From assembly GCA_944363895.1 (NCBI GenBank), contig CALVVP010000013.1, positions 1-16,210 on the forward strand: a DNA stretch of 16,210 bases, given 5' to 3'. This DNA is from an uncultured Bacilli bacterium (GTDB lineage Bacteria; Bacillota_I; Bacilli_A; RF39; UBA660). A program made the position numbers and the translations under genes. Below, in pieces: positions 1 through 7,146 of this stretch. Each line of letters opens with the position of its first letter. Within the stretch, counting starts at the first letter, position 1. The notes beneath the pieces were generated by a model, which made no database searches, was not told the DNA's origin, and saw only the letters and a list, made by a program, of their open reading frames with translations.

Positions 1-554
1 ATAGTCACATGATGAAGAATATGGAATGGGGAGCAGTAGCGTATTTAAAACAAAGTGCTTATGGCTTAGGAACAACGGATATAACAATCAATAGTAGCAC
101 TTATTATACCGGAGGAGGAAGTAGTAGTACATCATATAAAAGTAATACTGGACAGTCAACCACGGGAACAGTATATGGAGTATATGACATGTCAGGTGGA
201 GCATATGAATATGTAATGGGAAATATGGTGAACAGTAGTGGCGGATTTTATTCAAGTAGTGCGGGATTTAGTAGTGCACCAGATGCGAAATATTATGATA
301 AGTATACATATGGAACAAGTACAACAACTCATGGCCGAGGAAAATTAGGCGATGCGACAAAAGAGACCTTATCAACCTTTGGAAGCAATACTGGAGGCTG
401 GTATAGTGATTACGCGTACTTCGTCGGCTCTAGTTACTCATGGTTCCACCGTGGCGGCAACTATAACTCTGGCTCCAATGCGGGCGTGTTCTACTTCTAC
501 AGATACAATGGTGGTAGCAGCAGCTACAGCGCGCGCGCAGTCCTCATCCCATAA
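1..554 (+). CDS. FGE-sulfatase-like (C-type-lectin fold) surface protein, 3' part; possible retroelement target
   Basis: The gene is cut by the left window edge. The frame stays open upstream of the first ATG (position 9) with codons for Ser-His, so that Met is probably internal. About 184 codons are visible. The text MKNMEWGAVAYL, then GVYDMSGGAYEYV, then WFHRGGNYNSGSNAGVF near the end follow the order of the formylglycine-generating-enzyme-like fold (compare GVYDMSGNVWEWV and RGGSW in that family). Catalytic FGE cysteines are not visible, so a binding role is more likely than enzymatic. From memory, full-length gut Firmicutes relatives often begin with a type IV pilin-like N-terminus; that part is outside the window. 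The middle is Ser/Gly/Tyr-rich low complexity. The last ~48 codons differ sharply in base and codon use: Tyr is TAT in all 14 upstream cases but TAC in 7 of 8 from position 411 onward. The family call is fairly sure; ligand and anchoring are unknown. Confidence 0.72.
   Translation, partial: SHMMKNMEWGAVAYLKQSAYGLGTTDITINSSTYYTGGGSSSTSYKSNTGQSTTGTVYGVYDMSGGAYEYVMGNMVNSSGGFYSSSAGFSSAPDAKYYDKYTYGTSTTTHGRGKLGDATKETLSTFGSNTGGWYSDYAYFVGSSYSWFHRGGNYNSGSNAGVFYFYRYNGGSSSYSARAVLIP
411..554 (+). other. Candidate DGR variable region (GC-rich 3' end of the lectin-fold gene)
   Basis: Positions 421-540 are 56% G+C (67 of 120 bases counted), against roughly one third in the surrounding genes. The stretch encodes the C-terminal end of a C-type-lectin-like fold, the usual place for variable repeats of diversity-generating retroelements. 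Its codons are dominated by TAC, TTC, GGC and AGC, the products expected when adenines of AAC codons in a template are randomised. It ends in a very GC-rich run (531-550) that could be the invariant homing end. No reverse transcriptase or template repeat lies in the window, so this would be a remote target. Recent recombination between paralogues could also explain the composition. Confidence 0.4.
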
Positions 555-562
555 ATTAAAGC

Positions 563-578
563 TTGGTTTTTCAACCAA
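563..578 (+). repeat. Inverted repeat (6-bp stem, TTTC loop) after the lectin-fold gene
   Basis: TTGGTT and AACCAA form a perfect 6-bp stem around the loop TTTC, starting 8 bases after the stop codon. There is no T-run after it, so it is a poor intrinsic terminator. Read on the minus strand the loop is GAAA. Small hairpins or cruciforms just downstream of variable regions are known in some diversity-generating retroelements. The left arm also serves as the proposed -35 box of the ffh promoter. Confidence 0.5.
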
Positions 579-591
579 AATATAGTATAAT
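563..591 (+). promoter_or_regulatory. ffh promoter
   Basis: TTGGTT (563-568), a 17-base spacer, then a perfect TATAAT (586-591). Transcription would start near 598, giving a leader of about 10 bases before the ffh ATG. The -35 box coincides with the left arm of the inverted repeat. Confidence 0.6.
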
Positions 592-608
592 TTATAAGGG
601 TGATAAAT

Positions 609-1913
609 ATGTTTGAAAGTTTAGGCGATAGACTAACTAGTGTTGTAAATAAAATAAAAGGTTATGGAAAAATAACGGAAGATAATATTAGTGATATAAC
701 AAGAGAATTAAGATTAGCGCTCCTTGAAGCAGATGTTAATTATCAAGTTGTTAAAGAATTTATTAATAATGTTAAAGAAAAAGCCTTAGGCGAAGAGGTT
801 AGCAATAGTTTAAAACCTAGTGAACTATTTATTAAAATAGTTAAAGATGAATTAGTCGAATTATTAGGTGGCGAAAAAAAGGATTTAGTTACTAATAAGA
901 GTTTCAATACTTTAATGTTGGTGGGTTTGCAGGGAAGTGGTAAAACAACTACCATTGGTAAACTAAGTTTATTATTAAGAAAAAAATATAATAAAAAACC
1001 ATTATTAGTAGCATGTGATGTCTATCGGCCGGCAGCGATTGACCAGTTAAAACAAATTGGTAAAGAATTAAATATCGAAGTATATGAAGAAGGGAAAAAA
1101 GATCCTAGAGAAATAGTTACCAATGCTATTAAATATGCCAAAGAAAACAATTTTAACTATGTATTAATTGATACTGCCGGAAGATTACATATCGATGAAG
1201 AATTGATGGATGAATTAAATGATATTAAAAATATAGTCAACCCCGATGAAATACTATTGGTAGTGGATAGTATGACTGGACAAGATGCCATTAATGTTAT
1301 CAAAGGATTCGATGAAAAATTAGATTTAACAGGAGCTATTTTAACTAAATTAGATGGTGATACTAAAGGTGGCGTTGCTTTATCAGTAAGACATTTAACT
1401 AATGTGCCAATTAAATTTGTCGGTACTTCGGAAAAAATGGATGGATTAGAAGAATTTTATCCGGAAAGAATGGCAACTAGAATCCTTGATATGGGCGATA
1501 TCATGAGTATGATTGAAAAAGCCGAAGATATCATGGATGATGAAGCAATTAAGACAGCTAAAAAAATGCAAAAGGGGAAATTTGATTTAGAAGATTTTTT
1601 AGTTCAATTAAAACAAATTAAAAAATTAGGTCCACTAGAAAATATTATTAAAATGTTACCAGGCGCTAAAAAGATGGGATTAAATAATGTGCAAATAAAT
1701 CCTAAAGATATGGCGCATATCGAAGCAATTATTTTATCGATGACACCTTATGAAAGAAGACATCCTGACATTTTAAAAGCAAGCAGAAAACAAAGAATTG
1801 CTAAAGGTAGTGGCAGAAGTGTCGAAGAGGTAAATCGTTTGTTAAAACAATTTGATCAAATGAAAATAATGATGAAACAATTTAATAGTGGTAATTTTAA
1901 AATGCCATTTTAA
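609..1913 (+). CDS. ffh: Signal recognition particle GTPase Ffh (SRP54)
   Basis: Ffh binds the 4.5S/6S SRP RNA and signal sequences of nascent membrane and secreted proteins, and delivers ribosomes to the receptor FtsY in a GTP-dependent cycle. The 434-residue protein starts at the ATG at 609 (MFESLGDRL), after AAGGGTG at 595-601. An in-frame GTG at 600 lies within this ribosome site and is unlikely to be used. The N-domain spans roughly residues 1-95. The G-domain shows the P-loop GLQGSGKTT (106-114), DTAGR (188-192) and TKLDGD (246-251). The M-domain follows from about 297, with MLPGAKKMG and the RNA-binding segment ERRHPDILKASRKQRIAKGSG near the end. Length and motifs are normal and the gene looks intact. 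It is transcribed alone here; neither ftsY, ylxM nor rpsP is adjacent. Confidence 0.98.
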   Translation: MFESLGDRLTSVVNKIKGYGKITEDNISDITRELRLALLEADVNYQVVKEFINNVKEKALGEEVSNSLKPSELFIKIVKDELVELLGGEKKDLVTNKSFNTLMLVGLQGSGKTTTIGKLSLLLRKKYNKKPLLVACDVYRPAAIDQLKQIGKELNIEVYEEGKKDPREIVTNAIKYAKENNFNYVLIDTAGRLHIDEELMDELNDIKNIVNPDEILLVVDSMTGQDAINVIKGFDEKLDLTGAILTKLDGDTKGGVALSVRHLTNVPIKFVGTSEKMDGLEEFYPERMATRILDMGDIMSMIEKAEDIMDDEAIKTAKKMQKGKFDLEDFLVQLKQIKKLGPLENIIKMLPGAKKMGLNNVQINPKDMAHIEAIILSMTPYERRHPDILKASRKQRIAKGSGRSVEEVNRLLKQFDQMKIMMKQFNSGNFKMPF

Positions 1914-1945
1914 AAATCAAAGAATTAATATTTTTTGATTTTTTT
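1912..1945 (+). terminator. ffh terminator
   Basis: AAAAATCAAA (1912-1921) pairs with TTTGATTTTT (1934-1943) across a 12-base loop, and the T-run continues to 1945. The stem has only one G-C pair, so it is thermodynamically weak, but its position right after the ffh stop fits. Confidence 0.6.
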
Positions 1946-1946
1946 G

Positions 1947-1975
1947 TTGACAATTATTTTCTAATAGCATATAAT
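1947..1975 (+). promoter_or_regulatory. Promoter of the marR-ABC exporter operon
   Basis: A consensus promoter: TTGACA (1947-1952), 17-base spacer, TATAAT (1970-1975). The predicted start site is around 1981-1983, inside the palindrome described next. This promoter would be strong unless repressed. Confidence 0.85.
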
Positions 1976-1990
1976 GTATAGCGTGCTATA
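1964..1990 (+). promoter_or_regulatory. Probable MarR operator (nested inverted repeats)
   Basis: TATAGC (1977-1982) and GCTATA (1985-1990) form a perfect 6-bp inverted repeat with a 2-base centre, right over the predicted transcription start. A wider pair, ATAGCA (1964-1969) and TGCTAT (1984-1989), brackets the -10 box. MarR-family dimers bind such palindromes, and the repressor gene starts 18 bases downstream, so autorepression of the operon is the likely meaning. Confidence 0.65.
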
Positions 1991-2008
1991 TAATTTGAAG
2001 GTGAGATT

Positions 2009-2437
2009 ATGGATAAAGAAATCGGCTTTTATTTAAAAAGAATTTTTCAAACGATGGAAAAAAACTTAAATAAAGATTTAGAAAATATCGATTTAACGAG
2101 TATGCAAGCGCATATTTTAATCTATTTATATAAAAATAGAAATAATATTATAAATCAAAGAGATATTGAAAGAAAGTTTGAACTAACTAATCCAACTGTC
2201 AATGGTTTTTTAAATCGGTTAGAAAACAAGGGTTTTATTAAAAGAACCGTCAGTCATATCGATGCGCGAAATAAAGAAATTAGTTTGACTGAAAAAAGTA
2301 TTGCTTTAATTAACGATATGAAAAAAAGCGCTAAAAAAATGGAAAATAAAATGACTTTAGGAATTGAAAAGGAAGAATTAGAGATTTTTTATAAAGTTAT
2401 TAAAAAAATATTTAATAATGTTCAAGGAGGGATTTAA
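2009..2437 (+). CDS. MarR-family transcriptional regulator
   Basis: A 142-residue protein of the usual MarR length. The N-terminal helix (IGFYLKRIFQTMEKNL) is the dimerisation segment. The winged-helix region follows at about 35-105: INQRDIERKFELTNPTVNGFL as helix-turn-helix, then LENKGFIKRTVSHIDARNKEI as the wing, with the D-x-R motif (DAR) typical of the family. The C-terminal helix completes the dimer arm. GAAGGTGAG (1997-2005) is the ribosome site. It lies directly upstream of the ABC exporter pair; the next gene's TTG start abuts its stop codon. By analogy with such operons it probably represses its own transcription and that of the exporter until a ligand binds. The ligand cannot be told from sequence. 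Confidence 0.92.
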   Translation: MDKEIGFYLKRIFQTMEKNLNKDLENIDLTSMQAHILIYLYKNRNNIINQRDIERKFELTNPTVNGFLNRLENKGFIKRTVSHIDARNKEISLTEKSIALINDMKKSAKKMENKMTLGIEKEELEIFYKVIKKIFNNVQGGI

Positions 2438-4627
2438 TTGAAACATGTATTGAAAATTTTAAAAAAATATAGTTTTTATATCATTATAATTTTTATTTTG
2501 TTATTCATGCAGGCTAATTGTGATTTGACTTTACCGGAGTATACTTCGGATATTGTCAATATTGGGATTCAACAAAATGGGATTGAATCACCAGTTCCGG
2601 AAGTTATAACGGAAGATGAATATCATAAATTATTGTTATTTATGGATAGTGAAAGTCAAGAGAAAGTAAATGAAAGTTATACTTTAATAACTAAAGATAA
2701 TACGGAATATTTAAATGTTTATCCATTATTAGCTGAAGAAAATTTGTATCTTTTAAATGCTGAAAAGGAAGATTTAAGAAGTATTATAACACTACCGATG
2801 ATTATGGTTTATAGCACATCACAAGATAATTTTGATTCTAGTAGTTTAGAAATGAATATTCCGGAAGGGATGGATATTTATGATGTTTTAAATAATATGA
2901 ATGACCAACAACACGATGAATTTATAGATAAAATAAGTGCTACTTATTCAGATGATACAGTTGGTTTATTAGAACAAACAGCTATTGTCTATTTGAAAAA
3001 TGAATACATGAAGATTGGTTTGGATGTCGAGGGAATGCAAATTAGTTATATTGCGACAACTGGTCTAAAAATGTTAGGATTAGCTTTACTTTCTATGGTA
3101 TTAACTATTGTATCAGTTTTTTTAACTAGTCGTGTTGCGGCCTTTTTTAGCCGTGATTTAAGAAGTAAAGTGGTTAATAAAGTTATGACTTATTCCAATA
3201 TAGAATTTGAAAGTTTTTCTACCGCTTCTTTAATTACAAGAAGTACTAATGATATTCAACAAATTCAAATGTTAATTGTAATGTTATTAAGAATTTTTTT
3301 CTTCGCACCAATCATGGGTATTGGAGCTTTAGCTAAAGTAAGTGGTAATGATATGAGTTGGATTATTGCTTTAGCAGTTGTAACTATTATTGGTTTTGTT
3401 ATCGTTTTATTTGCTTTAGCAATGCCAAAATTTAATATTGTTCAAAAATTAATCGATAAAGTAAATTTAGTGTCAAGAGAAATTTTGTCCGGTATTCCTG
3501 TTATTAGAGCGTTTGGAACAGAAAAACACGAAGAAAAAAGATTTGACGATGCTAATAAAGATTTAATGAAGGTTAATTTGTTTGTCAACCGGGTTATGAC
3601 AATTATGATGCCATCGATGATGTTTATTATGAATGGTGTGAGTATTTTAATTGTTTGGATTGGAGCAAGTAAAATTGATGCGGGAACCATTCAAGTGGGA
3701 ACACTGATGGCTTTCATCACTTATACAATGCAAATAATTATGTCCTTCTTGATGATTTCGATGGTATCGATTATGGTACCAAGAGCTTTTGTCTCATTAA
3801 AAAGAATTGGGGAAGTATTAGATAAAGACACTTCCATCAAACAAATTGATAAACCGCTAAAATTCAATAATGAATTAAAGGGTGTTGTTGAATTTAAAGA
3901 TGTTTATTTTCGCTATCCTGATGCGGAAGAAGATGTTTTACAAAACATTAGTTTTAAAGCTAATCCGGGAACTACTACGGCTTTTATCGGTTCGACAGGT
4001 TCTGGTAAATCAACTTTAATCAATTTAATTCCAAGGTTTTTCGATGTGACAGGTGGTAAAATATTAGTTGATGGTGTCGATATTAAAAAAGCTAACATCG
4101 AACAATTACGAAGTAAAATTGGTTATGTGCCACAAAAAGGATTGCTATTTTCGGGAACTATCGAATCGAATATTGCTTTTGGTTTAGATAAAATGGATCG
4201 AGAAAAAATTGAAAAAGCGGCTAAAGTTAGTCAATCATTAGAATTTATCGAAGATAAAAAAGATAAGTTTAAAAGTGAAATATCACAAGGTGGAACTAAT
4301 GTTTCTGGTGGGCAAAGACAAAGACTAGCAATTGCTCGAGCGATAGCCATTGACCCAGAAATAATTATTTTCGATGATTCCTTTTCGGCTTTAGACTATA
4401 AAACTGATGCGAAATTAAGAAAAGAATTAGCTAAAATTACTAAAAATTCAACGATTTTTATCGTTGCTCAAAGAATTAGTACGGTTATGCAAGCTGATCA
4501 AATTGTCGTTTTAGATAAGGGACATATCGTAGGTATCGGTACACATAAAGAATTGTTGAAATCTTGTGAAATTTATCAAGAAATTGCTTATTCACAACTG
4601 TCAAAGGAGGAGTTAGAAAATGAATAG
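2438..4627 (+). CDS. ABC exporter half-transporter A (degenerate catalytic site) with large external loop
   Basis: A 729-residue type IV (B-subfamily) ABC exporter half with a fused membrane domain and ATPase. Start is TTG at 2438, six bases after AAGGAGGG (2424-2431), with no ATG in frame nearby. TM1 is at about 13-28; then comes an unusually long segment (~29-205) before TM2 (~209-230) that should lie outside the cell. The remaining membrane helices run to about 445. The ATPase has Walker A GSTGSGKST (518-526), Q-loop Q566, a canonical signature VSGGQ (622-626), and Walker B IIIFDD (642-647), where Asp647 replaces the catalytic Glu. Gln678 (VAQRIST) replaces the H-loop His. It therefore contributes an intact signature but a non-catalytic Walker site. 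The next gene, overlapping by 8 bases, supplies the complement. The pair is likely a drug, peptide or lipid exporter; the substrate is unknown. Confidence 0.93.
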   Translation: MKHVLKILKKYSFYIIIIFILLFMQANCDLTLPEYTSDIVNIGIQQNGIESPVPEVITEDEYHKLLLFMDSESQEKVNESYTLITKDNTEYLNVYPLLAEENLYLLNAEKEDLRSIITLPMIMVYSTSQDNFDSSSLEMNIPEGMDIYDVLNNMNDQQHDEFIDKISATYSDDTVGLLEQTAIVYLKNEYMKIGLDVEGMQISYIATTGLKMLGLALLSMVLTIVSVFLTSRVAAFFSRDLRSKVVNKVMTYSNIEFESFSTASLITRSTNDIQQIQMLIVMLLRIFFFAPIMGIGALAKVSGNDMSWIIALAVVTIIGFVIVLFALAMPKFNIVQKLIDKVNLVSREILSGIPVIRAFGTEKHEEKRFDDANKDLMKVNLFVNRVMTIMMPSMMFIMNGVSILIVWIGASKIDAGTIQVGTLMAFITYTMQIIMSFLMISMVSIMVPRAFVSLKRIGEVLDKDTSIKQIDKPLKFNNELKGVVEFKDVYFRYPDAEEDVLQNISFKANPGTTTAFIGSTGSGKSTLINLIPRFFDVTGGKILVDGVDIKKANIEQLRSKIGYVPQKGLLFSGTIESNIAFGLDKMDREKIEKAAKVSQSLEFIEDKKDKFKSEISQGGTNVSGGQRQRLAIARAIAIDPEIIIFDDSFSALDYKTDAKLRKELAKITKNSTIFIVAQRISTVMQADQIVVLDKGHIVGIGTHKELLKSCEIYQEIAYSQLSKEELENE

Positions 4628-6431
4628 AGGTCCTAAAGGTCCTGGAGCTATGGCAACTGAAAAAGCCAAAGACTTTAAAGGGACGGTCAAAAAACTATTT
4701 AAAAGTATGGGTAAATATAAAATTCAGTTAATAGTAATTATTATCTTTGCGATTGCCAGTACGATTTTTTCGATTGTTGGACCAAAGATATTAGGTAATG
4801 CGACAACCGAATTATTTAATGGTTTGATCAGTAAATTAAGTGGTGGTGCCGGAATTAATTTTGGAAAAATAGCTTCAATTTTAACTTTCCTTTTAGGTTT
4901 ATATATTATCAGTGCGATATTTTCTTATATTCAAGGTTTTATTATGACTGGGATCAGTCAAAAATATACTTATGAATTAAGAAAAAAAGTTTCGATTAAA
5001 ATTAATAAGTTACCGATGAATTATTTTGATAAAAAAACGCATGGTGAAGTATTGTCGATCATTACTAATGATATTGATACAATGAGTCAAAGTTTAAATC
5101 AAAGTGCTACCCAATTGATAACTTCGATTGCGACAATTATCGGTATTTTAGTAATGATGTTATCAATTAATGTCGTAATGACAATTGTCGCTTTATTAAT
5201 TTTACCAATTGCTTCACTAATTACAATGTTTATCGTTAAACATAGTCAAAAATATTTTACTAGTCAACAAGAATATTTAGGACATGTTAATGGACAAATT
5301 GAAGAAATGTATTCTGGTCAAAATGTTATTAAAGTATTTAATGCGGAAGATAAAGTAATCAAGAATTTTGAAAAAGATAATGAACAATTATGTCAATCTG
5401 GTTGGAAAAGTCAATTCTTTTCCGGAATGATGCATCCTATTATGAATTTTATTGGTAACTTAGGTTATGTCGTAGTGGCAATAATGGGTGGATATTATGC
5501 TATTAAAGGTAAAATTACCGTTGGTAATATTCAATCATTTATTTCTTATACCAAAAACTTTACTAATCCGATTGCTCAATTAGCGCAAGTGTCTAATATG
5601 ATTCAAGCGATGATTGCTTCTAGTGAAAGAGTTTTCGAATTTTTAGAAGAAACTGAAGAAGTAGAAATTAAACATCCTTTAACTGTTGGCAATATTGAAG
5701 GTAATGTTACCTTTGACCATGTTAAATTTGGTTATAATGAAGATCAAATTATTATTCGTGATTTTAGTGTTAAGGTTAAAAAAGGTCAAAAAATTGCGAT
5801 TGTCGGTCCAACTGGTGCTGGTAAAACGACAATGGTTAAATTATTAATGCGTTTTTATAATGTTAATGGTGGTCAAATATTAATTGATGGCAATAATATT
5901 AATGACTATAAACGTAGTGATTTAAGACATATTTTTGGAATGGTTTTACAAGATACATGGTTATTTTCCGGAACAATTATGGAAAATTTAAGGTATGGTA
6001 AATTAGATGCTACTGATGATGAAGTAATTGAAGCAGCGAAAAAAGCTCATGTTCATCATTTCATTCAGACTTTGCCAGATAGTTACAATATGCAATTAAA
6101 TGAAGAAACTAATAATATCTCGCAAGGTCAAAAACAATTGTTAACGATTGCTAGAGCTATTTTAGCTGATCCTAAAGTTTTAATTTTAGACGAAGCAACT
6201 AGTAGCGTTGATACAAGAACAGAAATATTAATTCAAAAAGCGATGGATGAATTAATGAAAGGAAGAACATCTTTCATCATAGCTCACCGTTTATCGACGA
6301 TTAGAGATGCTGACTTAATTTTAGTTATGAATAATGGTGATATTGTTGAACAAGGTAATCATGAAGAACTATTAGCTAAAGGTGGTTTTTATGCTAGTTT
6401 ATATAATTCGCAATTTGAACAACTATCTTAA
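4620..6431 (+). CDS. ABC exporter half-transporter B (catalytic partner)
   Basis: A 603-residue ABC exporter half, started at ATG 4620 after AAAGGAGG (4603-4610) and overlapping the previous gene by 8 bases, so the two are translationally coupled. The N-terminus is a short Gly/Pro-rich cytoplasmic leader (MNRGPKGPGAM), then a six-helix membrane domain at about 33-330. The ATPase has Walker A GPTGAGKTT (396-404), Walker B LILDE with the catalytic Glu525, and an intact H-loop His556 (IAHRLST). Its signature is altered, NISQGQ (499-504) instead of LSGGQ. Together with half A this gives one consensus ATP site (Walker motifs of B with signature of A) and one degenerate site, the arrangement known for heterodimeric exporters such as BmrCD and TM287/288. 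The substrate is not predictable. A perfect hairpin terminator follows directly. Confidence 0.95.
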   Translation: MNRGPKGPGAMATEKAKDFKGTVKKLFKSMGKYKIQLIVIIIFAIASTIFSIVGPKILGNATTELFNGLISKLSGGAGINFGKIASILTFLLGLYIISAIFSYIQGFIMTGISQKYTYELRKKVSIKINKLPMNYFDKKTHGEVLSIITNDIDTMSQSLNQSATQLITSIATIIGILVMMLSINVVMTIVALLILPIASLITMFIVKHSQKYFTSQQEYLGHVNGQIEEMYSGQNVIKVFNAEDKVIKNFEKDNEQLCQSGWKSQFFSGMMHPIMNFIGNLGYVVVAIMGGYYAIKGKITVGNIQSFISYTKNFTNPIAQLAQVSNMIQAMIASSERVFEFLEETEEVEIKHPLTVGNIEGNVTFDHVKFGYNEDQIIIRDFSVKVKKGQKIAIVGPTGAGKTTMVKLLMRFYNVNGGQILIDGNNINDYKRSDLRHIFGMVLQDTWLFSGTIMENLRYGKLDATDDEVIEAAKKAHVHHFIQTLPDSYNMQLNEETNNISQGQKQLLTIARAILADPKVLILDEATSSVDTRTEILIQKAMDELMKGRTSFIIAHRLSTIRDADLILVMNNGDIVEQGNHEELLAKGGFYASLYNSQFEQLS

Positions 6432-6466
6432 TATTAAGTAAAATTTTACTTAATATTTTTTTTTTT
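6430..6466 (+). terminator. Terminator of the exporter operon
   Basis: AATATTAAGTAAAA (6430-6443) and TTTTACTTAATATT (6444-6457) are a perfect 14-base inverted repeat with no separate loop, followed by a T-run through 6466. The stem begins inside the stop codon of half-transporter B. Confidence 0.9.
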
Positions 6467-6467
6467 A

Positions 6468-6496
6468 TTGTTTTTTGTTATTTATTTTGTTATTAT
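6468..6496 (+). promoter_or_regulatory. Possible promoter of the 4-TM protein gene
   Basis: TTGTTT (6468-6473), 17-base spacer, TATTAT (6491-6496). The sequence here is nearly all T and A, so chance matches are easy. The placement after a strong terminator and just before a strong ribosome site favours it. Confidence 0.4.
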
Positions 6497-6514
6497 TAAA
6501 AGGGAGGAGTGTAT

Positions 6515-7069
6515 ATGGAGACAAATAATAGTTTAAATTCTAATGTTCAGGAAAAGGTGGTTAGTTTAAAAAGTTTATTTATAAGATTTACAATTGGTTT
6601 TATTCTTTTAGAATTATTAGCTGGTTTCATAATTGGTTTTTTAGAATATTTTATATTTGGTGAACAAGGATTTATTTATTCGATTTTTAATTTATTTTAT
6701 AGTGAAATTGAAATTGCAATAATTTTATTAAGTGATAAGTTTAGTTTGGGATTTTTGGTTTTATATGCTATTACTTTTGTTTATTATTTTATTTATGCTT
6801 ATTTAGCTGCTAGATTTGCTTTTCATGATACCTTTTTAAAAAATCGGGTAATCGATATAAATGATAAAGAAAAGTTTACGAAACTTATAACTTTTTTCTT
6901 ACCGTTATTGTATCTTGTTATAGCGATATTATTTAATCTTATAACTAATGATGATTTTTCGACTTTTAATGTTTTCTTTAAACATCATACAATCGCCTTA
7001 TTAATTGTCAGATTTGCAAGTATGTCTTTGGCGATATATATTAATCGTAAAAGAATAAAAACTAATTAA
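6515..7069 (+). CDS. Unrecognised four-helix integral membrane protein
   Basis: A 184-residue hydrophobic protein that I do not recognise. The ATG at 6515 is chosen because GGGAGGAG (6502-6509) sits at ideal distance; an in-frame GTG at 6509 overlaps that ribosome site. A polar N-terminus (METNNSLNSNVQEK) is followed by four predicted membrane segments at about 22-47, 78-103, 121-143 and 156-175, and a basic C-terminal end (NRKRIKTN) that should be cytoplasmic. No conserved catalytic motif is visible; acidic residues in and near helices 1 and 2 (ELL, LEYF, SEIEI) are the only polar hints. It stands alone between a terminator and another promoter, so neighbours give no functional clue. Confidence 0.8.
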   Translation: METNNSLNSNVQEKVVSLKSLFIRFTIGFILLELLAGFIIGFLEYFIFGEQGFIYSIFNLFYSEIEIAIILLSDKFSLGFLVLYAITFVYYFIYAYLAARFAFHDTFLKNRVIDINDKEKFTKLITFFLPLLYLVIAILFNLITNDDFSTFNVFFKHHTIALLIVRFASMSLAIYINRKRIKTN

Positions 7070-7092
7070 TTTGTGAAATTTGGTGGTAATTA

Positions 7093-7121
7093 TTGCTAAA
7101 ATATGCAAAATAAGATATAAT
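7093..7121 (+). promoter_or_regulatory. Promoter of the iPGM-like gene
   Basis: TTGCTA (7093-7098), 17-base spacer, perfect TATAAT (7116-7121). The start site would be near 7128, leaving a leader of about 20 bases before the gene. Confidence 0.7.
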
Positions 7122-7146
7122 GTTTTATAGAATATGAGGGATGAAA

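Noticed and set aside
563..578. Intrinsic terminator for the lectin-fold gene
   Set aside because: The stem is only 6 bp and is followed by AATATAG, not a T-run, so it is listed as an inverted repeat instead.
555..608. SRP RNA gene next to ffh
   Set aside because: The gap is only 54 bases and is filled by the hairpin and promoter; the SRP RNA GGAA-tetraloop stem is not seen here or after ffh.
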